NCBI RefSeq assembly: GCF_900119165.1
Contig: NZ_FPJG01000006.1
Span: 7,354,001 to 7,418,000, forward strand
DNA from: Amycolatopsis australiensis
Lineage (GTDB): Bacteria > Actinomycetota > Actinomycetes > Mycobacteriales > Pseudonocardiaceae
DNA: 64,000 nt
Direction of reading: 5' to 3'
Part shown: piece after piece, positions 31,118 to 40,026 of the stretch
Position numbering within the stretch: the first letter of the stretch is position 1
How the letters are laid out: each line of letters starts with the position of its first letter
Position numbers and translations under genes: made by a program
Notes under the pieces: generated by a model
What the model saw: the letters and a program-made list of their open reading frames with translations, nothing else
Database searches by the model: none
What the model was told of the DNA's origin: nothing

Positions 31118-32329
31118 ATGACCACCACACCGGCGGACACCTGGGGACTGCACGAGTCCCAGTTCTGGCTGCGGGGGAAGCAGCCGGAGAAGCGCGTCGA
31201 ATTCGCCGCGGAACTGGGGATGTGGAACGTCTACGGGCACCCGGAGATCGAGGAGATCCTCCGTGACCCGGCGACGTACTCCTCCGACACCACCCGGCTG
31301 GTGCCGAAGGAGCTGATGCCGGAGGCCGACCTGGAAACGCTGTCGGCGGGCAACCTGCTGCAGCTCGACCCGCCGCTGCACAACAAGATGCGCAAGCTCG
31401 TCAGCCGCGCCTTCACCCCGAAGGTCGTGGCGGACCTGGAGCCGCGGATCGCGGCGATCACCCACGAAATGCTCGACGCGGTCAGCACGCCGGGCCGGCT
31501 GGAGCTGGTGGCCGACCTGGCCTACCCGCTGCCGGTGATCGTGATCGCCGAGCTGCTGGGCGTCCCGCCGGGCGACCGGTACCTGTTCAAGGGCTGGGTG
31601 GACAAGATGTTCGAGTCCTCCGAGCAGCTTTCCCTGGTCAAGAAGGACGAGAAGCAGGACGAAGCGATCAAGAAGTCCCTGGCGGGCCAGCAGGCGCTGC
31701 GGGACTACCTCGGCGGGCACGTCGACGAGCGGCGCGAGCGGCCGCGCGAGGACCTGCTGACCAAGCTGGTCGAAGCCGAAGTGGACGGCGAACGGCTCTC
31801 CCGCGACGAGGTCGTCAATTTCGCGAACATCCTGCTGCTGGCCGGGCACATCACCACCACGATGCTGCTCGGCAACTCCGTGCTCTGCCTGGACACCCAT
31901 CCGGAGTGGGACGAGCGCGTGCGCGCGGACCGCTCGCTCGTGCCGCCGATGATCGAGGAGTCGCTGCGGTACCTGACACCGTTCGCGGCGGTGGCGCGCA
32001 CCACCGTGCGGGAGGTCGAGCTGGGCGGCGCGACCGTGCCCGCCGATCAGCTGCTGATGGTGTGGGTGGCGGCGGCCAACCGCGACGAGCGGGTGTTCGC
32101 CGAGCCGGACCGGTTCGACCCGCTGCGGGACCCCAACCCGCACCTGGCGTTCGGCCGCGGCATCCACTTCTGCATCGGGGCACCGCTGGCCCGGCTCGAA
32201 GGCCGGGTGGCGCTGAACATCCTGTTCGACCGCTACCCGGCGCTGCGCACGATCCAGGGCGAGCCGCCGAAGTTCCAGGTGAACCCGAACATGACCGGCG
32301 TGCGGGAGCTGCCGCTCACGACGGAGTGA
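31118..32329 (+). CDS. Cytochrome P450 (bacterial class, CYP107-like)
   Basis: 403 residues. I-helix LLLAGHITTTMLL, K-helix E-X-X-R in IEESLRYLTPF, and heme loop FGRGIHFCIGAPLARLEGR with the proximal Cys. No membrane anchor, as usual for bacterial P450s. No ferredoxin or reductase is adjacent, so redox partners must be elsewhere. With its TetR gene it forms a self-contained inducible cassette. Substrate unknown; CYP107-type is by overall look only. Confidence 0.92.
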   Translation: MTTTPADTWGLHESQFWLRGKQPEKRVEFAAELGMWNVYGHPEIEEILRDPATYSSDTTRLVPKELMPEADLETLSAGNLLQLDPPLHNKMRKLVSRAFTPKVVADLEPRIAAITHEMLDAVSTPGRLELVADLAYPLPVIVIAELLGVPPGDRYLFKGWVDKMFESSEQLSLVKKDEKQDEAIKKSLAGQQALRDYLGGHVDERRERPREDLLTKLVEAEVDGERLSRDEVVNFANILLLAGHITTTMLLGNSVLCLDTHPEWDERVRADRSLVPPMIEESLRYLTPFAAVARTTVREVELGGATVPADQLLMVWVAAANRDERVFAEPDRFDPLRDPNPHLAFGRGIHFCIGAPLARLEGRVALNILFDRYPALRTIQGEPPKFQVNPNMTGVRELPLTTE

Positions 32330-32391
32330 ACCGGGTGCGCCCTGGGCGAAATCGCTCGCCCGGGGCGCTGCCCGTGCCGCAGAGTAGGGCG

Positions 32392-33120
32392 ATGACGGTG
32401 GCGGTGCTCTCCGACATCCACGGCGTCCTCCCCGCGCTGGAGGCCGTGCTGGCCGAGCCCGACGTCGCCGCCGCGGACCGGATCGTGCTGCTCGGCGACA
32501 TGCTCGCCGGGCCGATGCCGGTGGCGACGCTGGAGCGGCTGCTGGCGCTGGGCCCGCGCGCGGTCTGGGTGCGGGGCAACGCCGACCGCGAGCTGGCGGC
32601 GTCCGCGCGCGGCACCGGGACCTTCGTCCCGGACCCGATCTTCCCCTGGGCGGCGCGGCAGCTGCGTCCCGCGGACCTGCCGGTGCTGGACGCGCTCCCG
32701 CTGACCGTCACGATCGGCGACGTGCTGTTCTGCCACGCGACCCCGCGCGACGACACGGAAATCGTGCTCGTCGACAGCCCGCTGGAACGCTGGGCGGAAG
32801 TCCTCGGCGGCGTCTCGGCGGCGACGGTCGTCTGCGGGCACACGCACATGCCGTTCGTGCGGCTGGCCGACCGGCGGCGGATCGTGAACCCCGGCAGTGT
32901 CGGCATGCCTTACGGCAGCCCGGGTGCGCACTGGGCGCTGCTCGGCGCCGGGGTCGAGCTGCGGCGCACCGAGTACGACGCCGAGGCGGCCTGCCGGTTC
33001 CTGGCCGCGGAGTCGGCCTATCCCGGGATCGAGGAGTGGGCGGACGCTTTCGTCCGCCACCCGGCTTCCGACGCCGAAGCGCTGCGCGTGTTCAGCGGGC
33101 GCGGAACGAGTTCCACATGA
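32392..33120 (+). CDS. Metallophosphoesterase (YfcE/MJ0936-like)
   Basis: 242 residues. Calcineurin-like motifs in order: SDIHG, GDML, GNAD, CHAT and GHTHMPF. Metal-dependent phosphodiesterase of unknown substrate. ATG at 32392. Its 3' end overlaps the 3' end of the convergent SGNH gene by 29 bp. Confidence 0.88.
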   Translation: MTVAVLSDIHGVLPALEAVLAEPDVAAADRIVLLGDMLAGPMPVATLERLLALGPRAVWVRGNADRELAASARGTGTFVPDPIFPWAARQLRPADLPVLDALPLTVTIGDVLFCHATPRDDTEIVLVDSPLERWAEVLGGVSAATVVCGHTHMPFVRLADRRRIVNPGSVGMPYGSPGAHWALLGAGVELRRTEYDAEAACRFLAAESAYPGIEEWADAFVRHPASDAEALRVFSGRGTSST

Positions 33121-33949
33121 TGACCGCGGCGTACGGGAGGAACTCGCGGCCGCGGCGCCAGAGCCACGGGATTCCCTTGAGCACCAGCCAGCCCACGTGC
33201 CCGGCGGCGCTCGGCTCGACGCCGCCGCCGCAGGTGAGGCTCACCGGCTCCGGCACCGCGAAGCCGGCTTCGGCCAGCAGGCCGGTGAAGCCGCTGGCGA
33301 GCATGCGGTGGCCGAGTTCCGACGGGTGGAGCCGGTCGACGCTCCAGGCCGTGAGGTCGTAGGCGCCGGGCAGCGTTTCCAGGTCCAGGCAGGGGATCCC
33401 TTCGCGGGCGACGACCTCGTCGATGGCCGCGTTCAGCTCGGCGACGCGGGCGCTGAGGGCGCGCTTGAGCGACGGCGGCAGCCGGAACACCCGGCTGTGG
33501 TCGTGGAACCGGACGGGCACGACCGTGGTGCCGGTCTCCCGCAGCCGGTGGACGACCTCGGTGAGGTCGGCGGCGACGCGGGCGGCGTCGAAGTCCGGGC
33601 GCAGGGTGTCGTTCATGCCGGCCACCAGCAAGGCGACATCGGGCCGGTGCGCGACGGCGGCGGGCACCTGCCGGGTGAGCACGCAGCGCATCCGCGCACC
33701 GGTGAAGGACGGGTTGAGGTAGCCACCGGCGTCGACCCCGAGCGCGGTGGCGACGAGCGGGCCGACACCCCGCCACCCGCCGCGCCGGGGCAGCGGATCC
33801 CCGAGCCCGACGGCGGTGGAGTCCCCGAGCACGACGAGCCGCCGCGCTCGCCTGGGCGACGGGACGGCCGCGAGCGGGGGACGGGGAGGGCGTGGCGGTT
33901 CGGGCGAGGGAGTGACTTCGAGGCTGGTCACGGTCACGCCCACGACCAT
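33092..33949 (-). CDS. SGNH/GDSL-family hydrolase
   Basis: 285 residues. Block I GDSTAVGLGDP (Ser nucleophile), block III GMNDTLRP, and block V with Asp/His in SVDRLHPSELGH. Residues 1-~38 are Pro/Arg-rich. No clear signal peptide, though a short hydrophobic start (VVGVTVTSLEV) exists. Esterase or lipase; substrate unknown. Tail overlaps the phosphoesterase by 29 bp. Confidence 0.82.
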   Translation of the reverse strand: MVVGVTVTSLEVTPSPEPPRPPRPPLAAVPSPRRARRLVVLGDSTAVGLGDPLPRRGGWRGVGPLVATALGVDAGGYLNPSFTGARMRCVLTRQVPAAVAHRPDVALLVAGMNDTLRPDFDAARVAADLTEVVHRLRETGTTVVPVRFHDHSRVFRLPPSLKRALSARVAELNAAIDEVVAREGIPCLDLETLPGAYDLTAWSVDRLHPSELGHRMLASGFTGLLAEAGFAVPEPVSLTCGGGVEPSAAGHVGWLVLKGIPWLWRRGREFLPYAAVIMWNSFRAR

Positions 33950-34188
33950 CGGCCACGGAAGCTCACCCCCGGTGAGGACGAGGTAACACGCCCGCGACAG
34001 CGCGCCTAATTCTTGACGCTCACCTCGGCGGTGCCGGAAATGTGTCGTTTGCCTGGTCGCGGGGGCTCTTCGGAGCGCCAGGTCACGAAAGGGTCACCGG
34101 CGAATCCGCGGCCAACCTCCTTCCGGCGCGCACGTCTTTCCCGGCGAGAACAAGATCTGCTTGTTCCATTCCGCAGGGGGAACACACC

Positions 34189-34764
34189 ATGAACGAAAGC
34201 TTTGTTCGTCGCGCCCGGAAACTGTCGGTCGCCGGCGCCGGCGCGATTCTGGTCGGCCTGACGATGTCCGCGTGCAGCTCGGCGCCGGTGCCCGCGCCGA
34301 CGCCCACCCCGTCCGCTGCACCCACAGCCACCGCCTCGACGGCCACGGCTGCCGCGCCCGCGCCCACCGCCGCCGCACCCGCGGCGGATCAGGCGGGCCG
34401 GCCGGTTGCGCCGCACCAGCCGGTGCCGGTGCTGGGCCGCCCGTGGGGGCCCTACCAGCACGGATACGGAACCGTCCGGCCCGGCCTGATCGACAACGGC
34501 GGCGACGCGTCGGCCGTGATCAGCCACGTGCACTGGCGGACGTGGGGCGGAGAAACCGCGACCGGCTCGGGGACGGCCTCGTTCGTCCCCGACGGTGAGC
34601 CGCTCGCCGCGGCCGTGCCGAAGACGGCCACGATCGAAGCGTGGGACCTGGGCACCTGCGACGGCAAGCTGATGTACCGCGCGGTCGGCTGGTTCTTCCC
34701 GGGCGAGCAGCTCGACAAGCACGAGCACATCGACCTCTGCACCGGGGAGTACGTCAAATCCTGA
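34189..34764 (+). CDS. Secreted lipoprotein, unknown function
   Basis: 191 residues. Signal peptide with basic start (RRARKLS), hydrophobic core and lipobox LTMSAC; then a Pro/Ala/Thr-rich spacer (~residues 30-75). The remaining ~115 residues contain two cysteines (GTCDGKL, DLCTGEY) that may form a disulfide. No family recognised. GGGGGAAC lies just upstream of the ATG. Bases 33950-34188 upstream are clearly less GC-rich and hold no gene. Confidence 0.65.
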   Translation: MNESFVRRARKLSVAGAGAILVGLTMSACSSAPVPAPTPTPSAAPTATASTATAAAPAPTAAAPAADQAGRPVAPHQPVPVLGRPWGPYQHGYGTVRPGLIDNGGDASAVISHVHWRTWGGETATGSGTASFVPDGEPLAAAVPKTATIEAWDLGTCDGKLMYRAVGWFFPGEQLDKHEHIDLCTGEYVKS

Positions 34765-34845
34765 CGATTCCCGGGTTCCGTTTTCCCGGAATTCCCCGGT
34801 GTCCGCGCGCCGAATTGCGGCGGGTGGGCGCCGGGGAACGTCCGG

Positions 34846-36033
34846 TCAGCGGAACGCCGGGTAGAACGCCAGGTCGGCGTGCGGGCCCAGCCGGGCCGCC
34901 AGTGCCGCCGCCACGCGGGCCGCGAACTCCGGGACCGCCGTCATCCGGACGTAGCCCGCGTGCTTGGCCAGGTCGCGCCACCACGTCACCAGCGCCGCCT
35001 CGCGGCTCACCGGTGCCGCGTGGTGGGACAGGTCCAGCGAGCCCAGCTCCTCGCCCGTGATCAGCCAGACCCGCAGCAGCTCGCTCGTCGTCAGGTGGGT
35101 CGCCAGGACCTCGTCGTCGGCGAAGGCGGGCCAGACCCCGACCACCTCCGCGCGCCAGGCCGCGATCATCGCCTCGCTCATGCCCGCCGGCAGGGCGAGC
35201 GCGTCCGGCCAGCTCGCGAACGGCAGTCGCAGGTGGGCCGCGTCGACCAGCGCCGAGCGGACGCAGCCGTACTCGAAGTCCAGGAACCGGACGCCCTCGC
35301 CCGTCACCAGGTTGTTGTCCGGGCTCAGCTCGACCGGGCTGAACGCCCGGAAGCCCGCCGAACGGGACTGCTCCAGCGCGGCGGCGACCAGCGTGCGGAC
35401 CTCGTCCGGCACCTTGATGCCCAGCCGCTCCTGGATCACCGACGGCACCTGCGAACACAGCTCGTCGACCCCGTCGGAGTCGGTCTTCGCCGGGGCGCCC
35501 AGACGCCGCAGCAACGCGTTGAAGTCCGCCTCGCGGCCGGCCGTGCTCGCGTGCAGGCGGCCCAGCGACCGCGCCCACGACAGCAGCGCGCGCTCGGCCG
35601 CGCGGGAGTCGCGCGCGTAGAGCTTGTCCTCCAGCGTCGCCGTGCGGCCGAGGTCCTCCAGCACCAGCACGCGGTCGCGGCCGTCGTGGGCGAGCAGCTC
35701 CGGGCACATCCGCTCGTCCGGTGCCAGCGCCGTGAACAGCTGGTAGCTGACCGCCTCCTGGGCGAACGGGTCGGCCGCCCCCGGCTCGGGCCGCTCCGGG
35801 TAGTGCTTGACGACCAGCGTGCGCGGCAGCGCGAACGACGACGACACCACCCTCGCCCTGACCACCGTGGCCGGCCCGCTTCCCGCGAGGTCCTCGGGCG
35901 CGACCAGCGTGATCGCGCTGCCGAACCGGCGCGAGAGAACGGACTCGCCCGCCGCGACCGCCGCGGCCACGGCGAGGTGCTCGGCTCCTGCCCCGACCCC
36001 AGCGTCGCCGGCGGAGGAGGTGTCGACTGTCAT
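34846..36033 (-). CDS. Phosphotransferase, aminoglycoside-kinase-like fold
   Basis: 395 residues. N-lobe Lys in LVVKHYPERP; catalytic-loop equivalent VELSPDNNLV, in which the usual H-G-D is replaced by S-P-D with the Asp and Asn kept; and DFE at VRFLDFEYG (metal-binding). Family includes antibiotic, choline and other small-molecule kinases; target unknown. ATG 36033. Confidence 0.72.
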   Translation of the reverse strand: MTVDTSSAGDAGVGAGAEHLAVAAAVAAGESVLSRRFGSAITLVAPEDLAGSGPATVVRARVVSSSFALPRTLVVKHYPERPEPGAADPFAQEAVSYQLFTALAPDERMCPELLAHDGRDRVLVLEDLGRTATLEDKLYARDSRAAERALLSWARSLGRLHASTAGREADFNALLRRLGAPAKTDSDGVDELCSQVPSVIQERLGIKVPDEVRTLVAAALEQSRSAGFRAFSPVELSPDNNLVTGEGVRFLDFEYGCVRSALVDAAHLRLPFASWPDALALPAGMSEAMIAAWRAEVVGVWPAFADDEVLATHLTTSELLRVWLITGEELGSLDLSHHAAPVSREAALVTWWRDLAKHAGYVRMTAVPEFAARVAAALAARLGPHADLAFYPAFR

Positions 36034-36109
36034 TGTCACCGACCCTACTCGTGACTGAGCAACCATGACTACTGACAACCGGACAGGGAGGAGCTCCCGG
36101 CCGGCGGGG

Positions 36110-37057
36110 TCATCCCCGTGAAAGCGGACGCGTCCCCATCGGTGAACGTTGCCCATTCCGGCGCACGATCAACACAATGGCCGCAGCTGCAACGATTCCG
36201 AGAAGGTTCACCAGCAGCTGCCCGACCGACTGGAGGCACCGGCTCCACTCCCCCTTCACGGCGGCGACGACCGCGTAGCCGGCGGCCGGCACCGTCGTCA
36301 CGGAGATGAAGACGCCCACGAGCGCGGCCGACTTCGCCGAGGTCATGGCCAGCATCCCGGCCGCGCCGGCGAGCATCGCGACGACCAGTGACGGCACGCC
36401 GACGGAGAAGACGAAGTCGACGTCGCTGTGCTGCTTCAGCTCGAACGCCTGCTCGCCGAAGACGTCGGTCACGCGGACCAGCAGGGCGCCACCCAGCGTG
36501 ACCACCATGGCCAGCGGGAAGCCCACGGCCAGCGCCGCGGCCGCCTGCCCGGCGAGGTCGCGGCGCCGCAGCACCAGGCCGACCGCCAGGGCCGCGAGCG
36601 GCCCGAACTCGGGGCCGACGACCATCGCGCCGACGATCGTCACCGCCGAGTCGGTGAGCACGCCGGCCGCGGCGAGCAGGCACGCGATGGTGAGGAACGC
36701 CAGGTACGTCACGTTGAGCCGCGACTCCTCGCCGGTCCGGGCGACCAGCTCCTCCCACACGACGGCGTCCGCGCCTTCGCCCGGCGCGGCCTCCTCCGCC
36801 GCGTCGGCGGCGTCCGACAACGCCGTGTCGAGCGATTCGAGCGTGATGCCGCCGGTGTGGTCGAGCTCGAGCCCGCACAACGCGCCGACGATCTCGTCCG
36901 CCGCCTCCCGCGCGATGTCGGCCTCGACCAGGTCGCCTTCGGGTGCGACGGCGGCACCGCGGTGCACGACCAGGTGCGCCGTCCCGGCGTGTGCCCGCAG
37001 GACTTCGAGCGCCTCGGCGGTCTTGTCCGGCGGGCACACAGCCCTCAGGTGCAGCAC
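36110..37057 (-). CDS. DUF389-family membrane protein (TIGR00341-like)
   Basis: 315 residues. N-terminal soluble domain (~110 residues), then about five to six membrane segments (for example VTYLAFLTIACLLAAAGVL, MVVGPEFGPLAALAVGLVL). Conserved DUF389 phrase GAMVVGPEFGPL is visible. Function unknown. GTG start shares one base with the aspS TAG stop, so it is likely in an aspS operon. Confidence 0.8.
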   Translation of the reverse strand: MLHLRAVCPPDKTAEALEVLRAHAGTAHLVVHRGAAVAPEGDLVEADIAREAADEIVGALCGLELDHTGGITLESLDTALSDAADAAEEAAPGEGADAVVWEELVARTGEESRLNVTYLAFLTIACLLAAAGVLTDSAVTIVGAMVVGPEFGPLAALAVGLVLRRRDLAGQAAAALAVGFPLAMVVTLGGALLVRVTDVFGEQAFELKQHSDVDFVFSVGVPSLVVAMLAGAAGMLAMTSAKSAALVGVFISVTTVPAAGYAVVAAVKGEWSRCLQSVGQLLVNLLGIVAAAAIVLIVRRNGQRSPMGTRPLSRG

Positions 37058-38832
37058 TACTTCTGCGGCGGGGTGGCCGGCTTCGCGTCGATGCCGGCCT
37101 CCTTGCGCTGCTGCGCCGTGATCGGCGCGGGCGCCGCGGTCAGCGGGTCGTAGCCGCCGCCGGTCTTCGGGAACGCGATCACGTCACGCAGCGAGTCGGC
37201 CTTGGCCAGCAGCATGACGATCCGGTCCCAGCCGAACGCGATGCCGCCGTGCGGCGGCGGGCCGAACTGGAAGGCGTCGAGCAGGAAGCCGAACTTCTCC
37301 TGCGCTTCCTCCTCGCCGAGGCCCATCAGGTTGAACACGCGCTTCTGCACGTCGGCGCGGTGGATACGGATCGAGCCGCCGCCGATCTCGTTGCCGTTGC
37401 AGACGATGTCGTAGGCGTAGGCGAGCGCGTTGCCCGGGTCCTGCTCGAACTTGTCGATCCACTCCGGCGTCGGCGAGGTGAACGCGTGGTGCACGGCGGT
37501 CCACTTGCCGGAGCCGACGGCGACGTCGTCCCCGATCTCCTCGACCGGCGCGAACAGCGGCGCGTCGACCACCCAGACGAACGACCAGGCGTTCTCGTCG
37601 ATCAGGCCGAGCCGCTTGCCGATCTCGTCGCGGGCCGCGCCGAGCAGCGGCTGCGTGGTCGCGGCCTTGCCGGCGGAGAAGAAGATGCAGTCGCCCGGCT
37701 TCGCGCCCGCCGCTGCGACGACGTTCTCACGCTCGTGCTCCGACAGGTTCTTCGCGACCGGGCCGCCGAGCGTGCCGTCCTCGTTGACGAGGATGTACGC
37801 GAGGCCCTTGGCGCCACGCTGCTTCGCCCACTCCTGCCACGCGTCGAGCTGGCGGCGCGGCTGGCTCGCCCCGCCCGCCATGACGACCGCCCCGACGTAC
37901 GGCGCCTGGAACACGCGGAACGGCGTGTCGGCGAAGAACTCCGTCATGTCGGTGATCTCGAGGTCGAAGCGCAGGTCCGGCTTGTCCGAGCCGTACTTGG
38001 CCATCGCCTCGTGGTAGGTGATGCGCGGGATGGGCCGCGGGATCTCGTGCCCGATCAGCTGCCACAGCGCCGAGACGATGTCCTCGCCGAGCTTGATGAC
38101 GTCGTCCTGCTCGACGAAGCTCATCTCGATGTCGAGCTGGGTGAACTCGGGCTGGCGGTCGGCGCGGAAGTCCTCGTCGCGGTAGCAGCGCGCGATCTGG
38201 TAGTACCGCTCCAGCCCGCCGACCATGAGCAGCTGCTTGAACAGCTGCGGCGACTGCGGCAGCGCGTACCAGGAACCGGGCTTGAGCCGGGCCGGGACCA
38301 GGAAGTCGCGCGCGCCTTCGGGGGTGGAGCGCGTCATGGTCGGGGTCTCGACCTCGACGAAGTCCTGCGCGTGCAGCACCTCGCGCGCGACGCGGCTGAC
38401 CTCGCTGCGCAGCCGCATGGCCGCGGCCGGGCCGCTGCGGCGCAGGTCGAGGTAGCGGTGCTTGAGCCGCACCTCCTCGCCGACGTCGACGCGGTCGTCG
38501 ATCGGGAACGGCAGCGGCGCGGACTCGGAGAGGACTTCCAGCTCGGTCGCGAGGACCTCGATCTCGCCGGTCGGGATGTCGGTGTTCGCGTTGCCTTCGG
38601 GGCGCTTCGAGACCTCGCCGACGATCTTGACGCAGAACTCCGAGCGCAGCGCGTGCGCGCGCTCGGCCATTTCGCCCTCGCGGAAGACGACCTGGGCGAC
38701 GCCGCTGGCGTCACGGAGGTCGATGAAGATGACGCCGCCGTGATCTCGCCGCCGGGCCACCCATCCGGTGAGGGTGACGGTCTGTCCGGCCTGCTCGGCA
38801 CGCAGGGTGCCGGCTCGGTGAGTGCGGAGCAC
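37057..38832 (-). CDS. aspS: Aspartyl-tRNA synthetase
   Basis: 591 residues, bacterial type: N-terminal OB fold ([20 protein letters not shown]), class II motifs (motif 2 [20 protein letters not shown], motif 3 [15 protein letters not shown]) and an inserted GAD domain. Flipping-loop signature [14 protein letters not shown] is present. GTG start with AAGGAGAG ~10 nt upstream. Whether discriminating or not cannot be told here. Confidence 0.96.
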   Translation of the reverse strand: MLRTHRAGTLRAEQAGQTVTLTGWVARRRDHGGVIFIDLRDASGVAQVVFREGEMAERAHALRSEFCVKIVGEVSKRPEGNANTDIPTGEIEVLATELEVLSESAPLPFPIDDRVDVGEEVRLKHRYLDLRRSGPAAAMRLRSEVSRVAREVLHAQDFVEVETPTMTRSTPEGARDFLVPARLKPGSWYALPQSPQLFKQLLMVGGLERYYQIARCYRDEDFRADRQPEFTQLDIEMSFVEQDDVIKLGEDIVSALWQLIGHEIPRPIPRITYHEAMAKYGSDKPDLRFDLEITDMTEFFADTPFRVFQAPYVGAVVMAGGASQPRRQLDAWQEWAKQRGAKGLAYILVNEDGTLGGPVAKNLSEHERENVVAAAGAKPGDCIFFSAGKAATTQPLLGAARDEIGKRLGLIDENAWSFVWVVDAPLFAPVEEIGDDVAVGSGKWTAVHHAFTSPTPEWIDKFEQDPGNALAYAYDIVCNGNEIGGGSIRIHRADVQKRVFNLMGLGEEEAQEKFGFLLDAFQFGPPPHGGIAFGWDRIVMLLAKADSLRDVIAFPKTGGGYDPLTAAPAPITAQQRKEAGIDAKPATPPQK

Positions 38833-38939
38833 TGCGACTGCTCTCCTTCGAGGTGGATGGTTCGCCAACGGAAAGGCTAACGAAGTGCCCAGCGTACGAC
38901 GTCGGCAGGCTCGCCCGCGCGGCAGTTCCGGGCGAGTGT

Positions 38940-39542
38940 TCAGAGCACGAAACGCGGCCGGGCCTCGAGCGCGGCCACCAGGCGGTGCGCCTGGGCCAGG
39001 TAGGCGGCGACCTGGTAGATCCGCCCGCCCGGGTGAGTGGCGAGCCAGCCGGCGGCGGCCGGGGCGGAGGCGAAGAACGGCTGGCCCGCGCAGGCGACCG
39101 CGTCGGCGTGCTCGAGCCCGAAGCCGAGGTCGACCGCCGCGACGACGGCCGACGGCGGGTCGGCCTGGACGATCGCGTGCGCGGTGAGGTCGATGCGGAT
39201 GCGCGTCCCGGTGACCGGGCAGGTCGCGGCCGCGTGGACGCGCTCGCCGGTGGCGACGGCGAGCAGGAACATGTCGACGGTGCCGTCCGGGCCGGCGCCG
39301 AGGGTGCCCTCGGCGGGTTCGAGCCGGTGGTGCGCCCCGCGCGGCGCGGGTCCGGTGCTCACGAGGTCGCGGTGCAGCGTGAAGCCGATGAGTTCGACGA
39401 GCCGGCGCGCTTCGGCCGGCGTGACGCCGACGGTCGCGGCGAGCCGTTCGACGCTCACGGGGTGCCGTCCGGCGCGGGTCAGCTTGAGGGCGGCCCACGC
39501 GAGCCGGGCGGCCGCGACCCGGTCGGTCCGCGAGGTCGTCAT
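38940..39542 (-). CDS. Alkylmercury lyase (MerB)-like protein lacking a catalytic Cys
   Basis: 200 residues. N-terminal winged helix ([20 protein letters not shown]), then a MerB-like domain recognisable by [11 protein letters not shown] and [14 protein letters not shown]. Compared with MerB from memory: the Cys96 position is Gly here (DGTVDMFLL region), Asp99 is kept, and the Cys159 position is kept ([10 protein letters not shown]). So classic organomercurial lyase activity is doubtful. ATG 39542. No mer genes nearby. Confidence 0.72.
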   Translation of the reverse strand: MTTSRTDRVAAARLAWAALKLTRAGRHPVSVERLAATVGVTPAEARRLVELIGFTLHRDLVSTGPAPRGAHHRLEPAEGTLGAGPDGTVDMFLLAVATGERVHAAATCPVTGTRIRIDLTAHAIVQADPPSAVVAAVDLGFGLEHADAVACAGQPFFASAPAAAGWLATHPGGRIYQVAAYLAQAHRLVAALEARPRFVL

Positions 39543-40026
39543 CGCCGCGCTCCCTTCCGCATCGATCGCTTCGACGTTAGGCGCCGGTGAGGTGGGACGA
39601 CAACGACACGACCGGACATTTTCCCGCAAGCCCCCGACAGACCGGCGCAAGACGGCCGGGATTACGGCGATCGGCGCAGCGGCAGCCCCGCGACCGGCGG
39701 CGGGGGTGACGGCTTCACCCGGACGGCGGCGGGGGTGACGGCTTCACCCGGACGGCGGCCGGGCGGAGCATGACGCACCGACCGGGGTGCTTGTCCACAA
39801 AGGACCGGAAGCGGGCCGGACGCAAGCCGGACGCGAGCCGGACCGGTGAAGGCACACCGCACGGCCGGCCGCCGGAAGCCGAGCGGGCCACGGGAGCCGA
39901 CCGAGACGGCCCCGCCGCACAACCGGACCAGCCACCGGAAACCAAGCCGCACCGCGACCGCCCCCACCGCACAACCGGACCGCCCACCCGCGGCAAAGTC
40001 GCCGGTGGTGCCGTCACGGGCGGCCT
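39543..40026. other. 484-bp gene-free repeat-rich region
   Basis: No gene supported. Two 29-bp direct repeats of the form GGCGGCGGGGGTGACGG... lie at about 39695-39752. Near 39810-39840 three GCCGGAC-type units recur, and GCACAACCGGACC recurs at about 39917 and 39973. The sequence looks non-coding with diverged repeats; open frames over it are artefacts. Confidence 0.55.
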
